A stretch of 27,344 bases of DNA from UBA6164 sp964527325. GTDB lineage: Bacteria > Patescibacteriota > Gracilibacteria > BD1-5 > UBA6164. Within the stretch, counting starts at the first letter, position 1; every line of letters starts with the position of its first letter. Of the stretch, positions 21,461-27,344 are shown piece by piece. The stretch spans positions 1 to 27,344 of the forward strand of contig CAZGNU010000017.1 of assembly GCA_964527325.1 (NCBI GenBank), in the 5' to 3' direction. The notes under the pieces are model-generated. The model was not told the origin of the DNA. It was given only the letters and a program-made list of their open reading frames with translations, and searched no databases. Made by a program: the position numbers and the translations under genes.

Positions 21461-22393
21461 TTATTTTCTAAATAATTTATTTTTTAAAAATTTCATAAAT
21501 ATAATAAATTTATATTTAATTTTTTTATTTATTATAATATATGAATAACTTACTTTTCTAGTATCTTTAGTTAGTTTTTTCTTAAAATCTGTCACTCAAG
21601 ATAAACTACTATTTTTATCATTTGGTCAAGCAACTCATAAAAAATCATATATTTTTGATCAATAATTTTGTGCAATTTTTATAGCTTCCCATTGTAATAA
21701 ATATGGAGCCATAATATTTCTGTACTTTCTATCACTTGTTGATGCTCAATAATAATAAATTGAAATTTCTTTATCAAAAGTAAAGATTCAACCTGCTATA
21801 ATATTATCCTCAACATAAGCTAATAATAACTTAGATTGTTTTAATGTTTGTAAAAATATTTTATAATAATCAAAATTATTACCACTAAAATTATCTCTTG
21901 AAGTTGTTTCTAGCATTAAATTATAATAGACTTTTATGTTTTCATCATTTTTCTCTACTTCTCTAATTTCTATTCATTTTTTTCTTGCTAATTTTATATT
22001 ATATCTTCCTTTTGGCTTCATATTAGTTAATATTTCATCTTCTGATTTTGTTAAATCTATAACTGCTGTATAAGGTGTTATGAATTTTTTAAAATATCAT
22101 TTTTTTAAAACAATTTGTTCTTGCCCCCTCTCCTCCAAAGGAGAGGGTTGGGGTGAGGTATAATTTATTGTTTCTATTTGTATAAATAAAGCTTTTTCTT
22201 TTTTTGTTAGTTTTATTAATTCATTTACATCATTTTCACTTAGCTCTTTTTCTAATCACAAAACAAATAATCAGTATTGTCACATACCAACTTTTCTTTT
22301 TTCAATAAAAATTCAATTTATTTCAAATATTTTTTTTGCTTGGTTTGATTTTTTAAGCATTTCTCACCAGGCTTTTGTTTGCCAAATAGACAT
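21461..22393 (-). CDS. FemAB/FemX-like peptidoglycan-bridge aminoacyltransferase
   Basis: 310 residues with UGA as Gly. Family members use aminoacyl-tRNA to add residues to lipid II stem peptides; they contain duplicated GNAT-like folds. Signs here: the N-terminal SIWQTKAWGEMLKKS, then KKFITPYTAVIDL and the conserved ILTNMKPKGRYNIKLARKKG segment, then NLMLETTSRDNF and IAGGIFTFDKEISIYYYGAS, and finally IYDFLGVAGPNDKNSSLSGV. The K-x-x-x-R-x-N-I-x-L-A segment and the YYYGAS-YDFxG pair are good family marks. Residues about 78-90 (TSPQPSPLEERGQ) come from a GC-rich palindrome inserted in frame. The start codon follows AT-rich DNA without an SD. The bridge amino acid cannot be told from sequence. 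Confidence 0.85.
22123..22159. repeat. REP-like GC-rich palindromic element inside the FemAB-like gene
   Basis: CCCTCTCCT-ccaa-AGGAGAGGG is followed by TTGGGGTGAGG. GC content is far above the surroundings, and the encoded peptide TSPQPSPLEERG resembles the translation of widespread dispersed palindromes known from other bacterial genomes. It keeps the host frame open. Confidence 0.7.
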
Positions 22394-22425
22394 AATTTTC
22401 ACTATTTATTAAATAAATTTGCAAT

Positions 22426-22448
22426 TATAATATAATATAATATAATAT
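22426..22448. repeat. TATAA microsatellite in an intergenic promoter region
   Basis: The 5-base unit TATAA is repeated 4.6 times, producing four overlapping TATAAT boxes on the plus strand and matching -10-like boxes on the minus strand ahead of the FemAB-like gene. A TTGCAA lies 16 bases before the last plus-strand box. Confidence 0.6.
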
Positions 22449-22478
22449 GTATACATTCACCTACTTTTGTAGGCTCCG

Positions 22479-22507
22479 AAAAAACCCCCTATTCTATTCG
22501 ATAGGGG
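22479..22507 (-). terminator. Rho-independent terminator of the ruvB-mazF-like operon
   Basis: CCCCTAT/ATAGGGG with an 8-base loop directly follows the stop codon at 22508 and is followed on the minus strand by GTTTTTT. The plus strand has a weaker T tail, so limited bidirectional action is possible. Confidence 0.8.
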
Positions 22508-22987
22508 TTATTTATTGTATAAACTAAACATTCTTTCAAAAATATTTTGTCTATCATTTAAATGTATTTTTCATTCTTTTTTTATTATTCTTTTTTTGCT
22601 TATATTTTGAATTTTATTAAATAAAATATAACTATCATTTTCCAAAAATGAATAATCTATCGTTTTTATTTCATAAAATAAATCAGGTTTGTTTTTATAA
22701 TATTTTCATTCAACTATACTAGATATAGGTAAAACGACCAAATCTCTTGAAAATCTAGAAATAAAATTTGGTGAAATAACTAAAGCATATCTCTCTTTAT
22801 TTATTTCTGTTCAAATATTATATCAAAAATTTATTCTCAATATATCTCATTTTTTAAAATTCTTTTTATCATTTCAATACTTTTCAATTTTTAATTTAGA
22901 TATAATCCAAATTAAATATTTACTCTTACATAATGGAGTAAATCAAATAATTAATTCTTTTAATTTTTCACAAAATTTTCTTATCAT
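22508..22987 (-). CDS. Stand-alone MazF/PemK-like protein
   Basis: 159 residues with UGA as Gly. After a basic N-terminal region of about 45 residues, the MazF/PemK pattern appears: FKKGDILRINFGYNIGTEI, KERYALVISPNF, DLVVLPISSI, SYILFNKIQNISKKRI, and a C-terminal helix (DRQNIFERMFSLY). Family toxins cleave RNA; the Arg of the RxALV strand is kept, while the usual Thr/Ser after P-I is Ser. The gene starts 4 bases after the ruvB stop, so they share a transcript, and a terminator follows directly. No antitoxin-like small gene is next to it. It could be a toxin, or a member recruited to another RNA-related role. Confidence 0.75.
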
Positions 22988-22991
22988 TTTA

Positions 22992-24002
22992 TTATTTAGT
23001 TAAATGATTAATTCCTGCTCATGAGATTTTTCTTCATCTAGGAGTCCTTTCTATGAAACCTATTTGTAATAAATATGGTTCAACTACATCTTCCAAAGTA
23101 GCCTCTTCTTCTCAAATTGCTGAAGCAAGAGTATTTAATCAAACTGGTCATGAGTTAAATTTTGCATGAATAGTATCTAAATATTTTATGTCTAAATAAT
23201 CAAGTCAAAGTTTATCTATTCAAATATCAGTAAAAATAGATTCTAATACAATTTCATCTGAAATATTTTTTCATATAGTATGGTAATCTCTAATTATTTT
23301 TAATAATCTATTTGAAATTCTTGGAGTTCATCTAGATTTTTTTGATATATTTTTTAAAATATTTTCCTCTAAATTTAAATTTAACTTTTCAGCATTATTG
23401 TTAAGAATAATTCAAATATCCTCTGGAGAATAAAAATCAAGCTTCAAAACATTACCAAACCTATCTCTTAAAGGAGAAGATAGAGCACTTAATCTAGTAG
23501 TTGCTCAAACCAATGTAAACTCTTTTAATGGCAATTTAACACTTTGTGCTCATGTGCCAGAACCAACCATTATATCAATCTCAAAATCTTCCATAGCAGT
23601 ATACAAAATTTCTTCTACTTGTGGTCTAAGTCTATGAATTTCATCAATAAACAAAATATCTCCATTTTCTAGATTTGATAAAATACTCACTAAATCAGAC
23701 TGTTTTTCAATAGCTGGCCCACTGGTAGATTTCAGATTTGTCTCCATTTCAGTAGCTATAATATTTGAAAGAGTTGTTTTCCCAAGTCCAGGAGGACCAT
23801 AAAACAACAAATGTTCCATTGCTTCATCTCTAATTTTTGACGAAGCTATAGAAACAGAAATATGCTTTTTTATTCACTCCTGTCCAACATAATCCTCTAA
23901 TTTTAAAGGCCTCAAAATATTAGATATTTTAGTTTTATCTATTTCTTTTTCTTCCCTCGAAACCACCCTTTGTTGGTCTTGTTTTTTTGATGATTCTATC
24001 AT
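22992..24002 (-). CDS. ruvB: Holliday junction branch migration helicase RuvB
   Basis: 336 residues with UGA as Gly, equal in length to E. coli RuvB. RuvB is the hexameric AAA+ motor that drives RuvA-bound Holliday junctions. Motifs: ILRPLKLEDYVGQ at the N-terminus, Walker A GPPGLGKTTL, Walker B ILFIDEIHRL, TAMEDFEIDIMVG, sensor GATTRLSALSSPLRDRFG, and the winged-helix C-terminus (EVVEPYLLQIGFIERTPRG-type pattern). Walker A here uses GGA, GGT and GGG codons only, while other glycines of the protein are UGA. The start was set at the ATG at 24002; no SD is seen. A MazF/PemK-like gene follows 4 bases downstream. Confidence 0.96.
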
Positions 24003-24182
24003 AAGTATTTTAAGTAAATTTGACTTTTAAAATATATTATCTTTTCATTTAGTTGACATTGTAACCACAAAAAACAAACTTCCAACTTTTTTTAATATTA
24101 AAACTGGCCATTAAAAAATCATTATTTTTATAATTTTTAGTATATAGTAAGTGTATATTTAAATTCTGCAAATTATTTTTCA

Positions 24183-24210
24183 TTGACAATTAAAAATAAT
24201 TCTTTATATT
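24183..24210 (+). promoter_or_regulatory. Strong promoter of the structured transcript
   Basis: A perfect TTGACA (24183-24188) and TATATT (24205-24210) are separated by 16 bases. Expected transcript start is near 24217. Confidence 0.7.
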
Positions 24211-24333
24211 CTTATTGTTGTTTAATTAAATTATTAATTGTCTCTTCTTAAAAAGGAGGTAACAACGAGACAAGCAACTAGGAAAGCCAAAATAGCATTC
24301 CTAAAAGACTAATAATAAAATAAGGAGAACACC

Positions 24334-24420
24334 ATGAAGACTTTAACCTTGACTTTGAAAAAACTTTTCGAATTCAACCTTGAGGCCTGAAAGGGGGTGA
24401 TCCATATCTCGCGAAAATAG
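24334..24420 (+). CDS. Putative 28-residue peptide
   Basis: ATG at 24334 follows the SD AAGGAG by 6 bases, one of few good SD sequences in this window. The frame reads MKTLTLTLKKLFEFNLEA, then UGA (Gly in this code), KGVIHISRK and UAG. If UGA were a stop, the peptide would have 18 residues. The codons (ACC, TTG, TTC, GAG, GCC) are less A/T-biased than in other genes, as in a highly expressed or structurally constrained RNA. The second half overlaps the 14-base segment complementary to 16S rRNA. No family is recognised. It could be a leader peptide, a small regulatory protein, or not translated at all. Confidence 0.5.
24390..24403 (+). promoter_or_regulatory. Extended anti-16S (super-SD) segment
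   Basis: AAAGGGGGTGATCC differs by one A-to-G change from AAAGGAGGTGATCC, the exact complement of the common 16S 3' end GGATCACCTCCTTT. The changed base still pairs as G-U. No ATG follows at normal spacing; only ATA, or GTG inside the motif, is near. It directly follows the UGA codon of the small ORF. Confidence 0.65.
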
Positions 24421-24466
24421 TTAAAAAAAGTTTTTAACTGATTTTTGCACAGCCGAAAGGCTAACT

Positions 24467-24492
24467 AAAGAGGTACTTCGGTACCTCTTTTT
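24467..24492 (+). terminator. Rho-independent terminator of the structured transcript
   Basis: AAAGAGGTAC-TTCG-GTACCTCTTT is a perfect 10-bp stem with a stable UUCG tetraloop, followed by TT, C and T-rich DNA. Confidence 0.85.
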
Positions 24493-24509
24493 CTATTCCA
24501 AAAAATCTT

Positions 24510-24537
24510 TTGACATATAATAATTAGCACATATAAT
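24510..24537 (+). promoter_or_regulatory. Promoter of clpB
   Basis: Perfect TTGACA (24510-24515) and TATAAT (24532-24537) boxes are separated by 16 bases, about 35 bases before the clpB ATG. The -10 box lies inside the CIRCE operator. Confidence 0.8.
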
Positions 24538-24550
24538 CTTTGTGTGCTAA
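24524..24550 (+). promoter_or_regulatory. CIRCE operator, predicted HrcA site
   Basis: TTAGCACAT-N9-GTGTGCTAA matches the CIRCE consensus TTAGCACTC-N9-GAGTGCTAA at 15 of 18 arm positions with the exact 9-base spacer. It covers the clpB -10 box, so a bound HrcA repressor would block transcription until heat shock. The hrcA gene is not in the window. Confidence 0.85.
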
Positions 24551-24572
24551 TTATTTTTTAATTTAAATAATT

Positions 24573-27098
24573 ATGAATATAGAAAAATTTACAATAAATG
24601 CTAGTAAAAGAATTGAGGAGGCTCAGAATCTAGCTAATAAACAAAAACATGGAAGCATTCTTCCCTTGCATTTACTTTTTAGTATTCTGACTAGTTCAGA
24701 CTCAATAGTTAAAGAAATATTATCAGAAATTTGAGTAAATATTAATGAATTAAGTGAAAAAATAAAAAATGAAATACAAAAAATTCCAACAATAGATTGA
24801 AATTATCAATTAACACTATCTCAAGAACTAAATAACGTATTTATTGAAGCAGAAAAAATAGCAGATAATAATAAAGATGAATATATCACTGAAGAACATT
24901 TAATATTATCACTGATAAAATATTCTGATAATACTACAAAAGAAATATTAAAAAATTTCTGAATAAACTATAATAATACTAATAAAATAATAGAAACTAT
25001 GAGAAATTGAGAAAAAGTAACTAGTAATAATCCTGAAAGCACTATGAATTCATTGAAAAAATATTGAATAGATTTAATAGAGCTTGCTAGAAACTGAAAA
25101 ATTGATCCTGTAATTGGTAGAGAAGAAGAAATCAGAAGAACTCTTCAAATCTTGTCTAGAAGATCTAAAAATAATCCTGTTTTAGTGTGAGAACCATGAG
25201 TTGGTAAAACAGCGATTATTGAATGAATTGCTTTAAAAATAGTAAACAAAGAAGTTCCTGAAAATCTAATAAATAAAAAAGTAATAACTCTTGATATGTG
25301 AGCTCTTTTAGCTTGAGCAAAATATAGATGAGAATTTGAAGAAAGACTAAAGGCCGTAATTAAAGAAGTAGAAAAATCAGAATGAGAAATCATTTTGTTT
25401 ATTGATGAACTTCATACTATCGTATGAGCTGGGGCTGCTGAATGACAATGAGATGCTTGAAATTTATTAAAGCCTTCTCTTGCTAGATGAGCACTAAAAC
25501 TTATCGGAGCAACTACACTAAACGAATATAGAAAATATATAGAAAAAGATTCTGCACTAGAAAGAAGATTTGCAAAAGTAATAGTAGATGAACCTAGCCA
25601 GGAAGAAACCCTTGCTATTTTAAGATGAATAAAAGATAAATATGAAGCTCATCATTGACTAAAAATTACAGACAAAGCTATTGAAGCTGCCGTAAAACTT
25701 AGTACTAAGTTTATACCAGATAGACAATTACCAGATAAAGCAATAGACCTAATGGATGAAGCACTTTCATCAGTTAAAATGAGCTCAATTTCAAAACCAA
25801 TGAAAGTTGAAATATTAGAGAAAGAATTAAGAACCTTAGAAATAGAGTTAGAGGCAAAAAAAACTGAAAAATCCGATAAAGAACAAATTAAAAAAATAGA
25901 AAAAAATATTGCTAGCAAAAAAGAACAATTAACAACTTTAAGTTCCGTATGGCAAAAAGAAAAAGATCTAATAGATGAACTAAAAACTCTTAGAGAAAAT
26001 ATTGAAAAATTAAAAATACAAGCAGATAATTTTGAAAGAGAATGAAACTTCTGAGAAGTAGCTAGAGTTAGATATTGAGAAATTCCTGAGTCAGAAAAAA
26101 AGATAGAAAAAGTATCAAATAATTTAAGTGATTTACACAAAAACTGACAATCATTTTTAAGAGACAAAGTATCAGAAGAAGATATTGCAATTATTATTTC
26201 AAAGTGGACAGGTATCCCTGCTACAAAATTATTAGAAACTGAAAAAGAAAAACTTTTAAAATTAGAAGAAAAAATGAAAGAAAAAGTGATATGACAAAAC
26301 AAAGCTATTACTTCTGTTTCAAATGCAATTAGAAGAGCTAGAGCATGACTAAATGAAGAATGAAAACCTTTGTGAAGTTTCCTATTTTTATGACCAACAT
26401 GAGTAGGTAAAACTGAAACAGCAAAAGCATTAACTGAAATAATGTTTAATGACAAAAATGCTTTTATCAGAATAGATATGAGTGAATACATGGAAAAACA
26501 TGCTGTTTCTAGACTAATCTGATCTCCTCCAGGTTATGTGTGACATGAAGAAGGTGGACAATTAACTGAAGCTGTAAGAAGAAAACCATATTCAGTAATA
26601 CTTTTTGATGAAATAGAAAAAGCTCATCCAGATGTTTTTAATACTCTATTACAAGTTCTTGATGATTGAAGACTAACTGATAGTAAATGAAGAACTGTTG
26701 ATTTCAAAAATACTATTATCATAATGACTTCAAATATAAAAGATGATAACTTAAAAAACTTCTTTAGACCTGAATTTTTAAATAGAATTGATGATATAGT
26801 AAAATTTAATAATCTTGATGAAAAAGTAATTATATGAATTATAGATATTTTACTAAATGATGTTTCTAAACTACTAAAAGCTAAATGAATAAAAGCTACT
26901 TTTTCAGAAAAACTAAAAAAATACATTTCAAAAACTGGTTATGATCCAGATTTTGGAGCAAGGCCTTTAAAAAGAGCTATTACAAATACGATAAGTAACA
27001 ATTTATCAGTTAAGCTATTAAATTGAGAAATAAAAAGCCCAGATAGTATAATTTTAGATATTGATGAAAAATGAAATTTAATAGTTAAAAATAAATAA
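24573..27098 (+). CDS. clpB: Disaggregase ClpB (Hsp100 AAA+ chaperone)
   Basis: 841 residues with UGA as Gly, near the usual 860. ClpB threads aggregated proteins through its hexamer with DnaK. Order: double Clp-N repeat (residues 1-140); D1 AAA+ with Walker A GEPGVGKT near 205, pore loop GAKYRGEFEERL and Walker B IILFIDELH; a full coiled-coil M domain of about 130 residues (roughly 395-525), which separates ClpB from ClpC and ClpA; D2 with Walker A GPTGVGKT near 607, the pore loop GSPPGYVGHEEGG, Walker B VILFDEIEKAH and sensor-1 TSN; then FRPEFLNRIDD and GARPLKRAI. UGA encodes Gly in both P-loops. There is no SD. The upstream CIRCE and promoter mark it as a heat-shock gene. Confidence 0.95.
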
Positions 27099-27152
27099 AT
27101 ATATTATAAATACAAAATCTTGTTTGTACAGCTATAATTAGCCAAAAAAAAT

Positions 27153-27180
27153 TTGAAATCCAACATTTTTTTTATATACT
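27153..27180 (+). promoter_or_regulatory. Candidate promoter of the gene at 27217
   Basis: TTGAAA (27153-27158) and TATACT (27175-27180) are separated by 16 bases. The transcript would begin inside the hairpin that follows. Another TATAAT at 27133-27138 lacks a clear -35 box. Confidence 0.4.
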
Positions 27181-27216
27181 AAAAAGTATTAAAATTTTAC
27201 ATTTAATACTTTTTTT
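27181..27216 (+). terminator. Terminator of clpB abutting the next start codon
   Basis: AAAAAGTATTAAA pairs with TTTAATACTTTTT around an 8-base loop, followed by more T. It ends directly at the ATG at 27217, so it may also shape translation of the next gene. Confidence 0.65.
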
Positions 27217-27344
27217 ATGAAAACAAAAAAACATCTACAATTTATTGTAAAAAACTTCCTTTCTTGAGTCCTAATAATCCTATGATGAATCTCGGCAATA
27301 TACTGAGTAATTGCCTTTGAATCATGATTATCAACAATCCCTAG
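27217..27344 (+). CDS. N-terminus of a membrane or exported protein, truncated by window end
   Basis: 42 codons are visible. A basic start (MKTKKHLQFIVKN) is followed by a long hydrophobic segment (GVLIILGGISAIYGVIAF) with several glycines encoded by UGA, then ESGLSTIPS. This looks like a signal peptide or first transmembrane helix. There is no SD, and the ATG immediately follows the T run of the clpB terminator. No function can be assigned from the visible part. Confidence 0.55.

Larger units (their letters stand above)
24217..24495 (+). ncRNA. Structured transcript of about 280 nt with three anti-16S stretches and a small ORF
   Basis: It has a strong promoter at the 5' side and a strong terminator at the 3' side. 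Visible stems: TTGTCTC/GAGACAA enclosing AAAGGAGGT; TAGGAA/TTCCTA; AGTTAAAAA/TTTTTAACT (24419-24439); AGCC-GAAA-GGCT (24451-24462); and the TTCG-capped terminator. Three segments are complementary to the 16S rRNA 3' end: AAAGGAGGT (24252-24260), AAGGAG (24322-24327) and a 14-base match at 24390-24403. The region is richer in G and C than its neighbours. It may be the mRNA of the 28-residue peptide, a regulatory RNA, or both. It lacks the CCA-ended tRNA-like part expected of tmRNA and matches no RNA family I know. Confidence 0.6.

Noticed and set aside
22123..22159. An insertion sequence or transposon end
   Set aside because: No transposase, no target-site duplication and only a single palindrome are visible, so a REP-like element fits better.
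22453..22510. A plus-strand small RNA after the TATAA repeat
   Set aside because: The main hairpin is better explained as the terminator of the minus-strand MazF-like gene, whose stop directly precedes it; the plus-strand T tail is weak.
24266..24313. A 15-codon peptide starting at ACG after AAAGGAGGT
   Set aside because: It lacks an accepted start codon, and the SD-like segment lies inside a stem. It was kept only as part of the RNA finding.
24217..24495. tmRNA, 6S RNA, SRP RNA or RNase P RNA
   Set aside because: No tRNA-like ends with CCA, no long closing stem of 6S, no conserved SRP loop and no RNase P core motifs are visible.
25652..26491. A 279-codon minus-strand open frame opposite clpB
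   Set aside because: It is antisense to strongly conserved ClpB sequence, low in complexity (Ser/Phe/Leu-rich), and explained by A/T-rich codon bias of the real gene.
1..27344. tRNA genes (including tRNA-Gly UCA), rRNA and CRISPR arrays
   Set aside because: No cloverleaf with a GGTTCGAATCC-like arm, no rRNA signature and no regularly spaced repeats were found by eye; a tRNA search program would settle this.

Overview
The window reads sensibly only with UGA translated as glycine (genetic code 25). Conserved glycines of LeuRS, ThiI, SmpB, RuvB and ClpB are encoded by TGA, including glycines in both ClpB Walker A loops, while UAA and UAG remain stops and TGG remains Trp. Code 25 is known from Absconditabacteria (SR1) and Gracilibacteria, so this is a chromosomal piece of such a Patescibacteria/CPR organism. 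The DNA is very AT-rich. Most starts lack a Shine-Dalgarno (SD) sequence. With the standard code almost every gene would look like fragments.

Layout. (1) 1-12292, minus: three exported proteins. One is a giant surface protein (at least 2895 residues, C-terminus outside the window); two are smaller paralogues with fibronectin-III-like domains and a shared C-terminal helical module. (2) 12397-16681, minus: smpB, an M23 peptidase, thiI, and an O-methyltransferase fused to a MazF/PemK-like domain. A small structured RNA candidate lies between the last two on the plus strand. (3) 16819-17435: a VirB2/TrbC-like pilin candidate converging on a 73-residue membrane protein. (4) 17577-20529, plus: leuS and a GNAT acetyltransferase. 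(5) 20566-24002, minus: a secreted Kazal-domain protein with the same C-terminal module, a FemAB-like transferase carrying an in-frame REP-like palindrome, a stand-alone MazF/PemK-like protein, and ruvB. (6) 24183-24495, plus: a promoter, a structured transcript of about 280 nt, a 28-codon ORF and a terminator. (7) 24573-27098, plus: clpB behind a CIRCE operator, then the start of an exported or membrane protein.

Common themes. The window mixes core housekeeping (LeuRS, ThiI, SmpB, RuvB, ClpB) with a large envelope set (giant adhesin-like protein, FN3 proteins, Kazal protein, M23 peptidase, FemAB-like enzyme, pilin candidate). That fits a host-attached or predatory lifestyle, but this is inference. 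The most unusual items are the C-terminal module on three secreted proteins, the methyltransferase-MazF fusion, and the structured RNA with three stretches complementary to the 16S rRNA 3' end in a region where other genes lack SD sequences. No tRNA, rRNA, CRISPR array or transposase was seen. All calls come from reading the sequence by eye.
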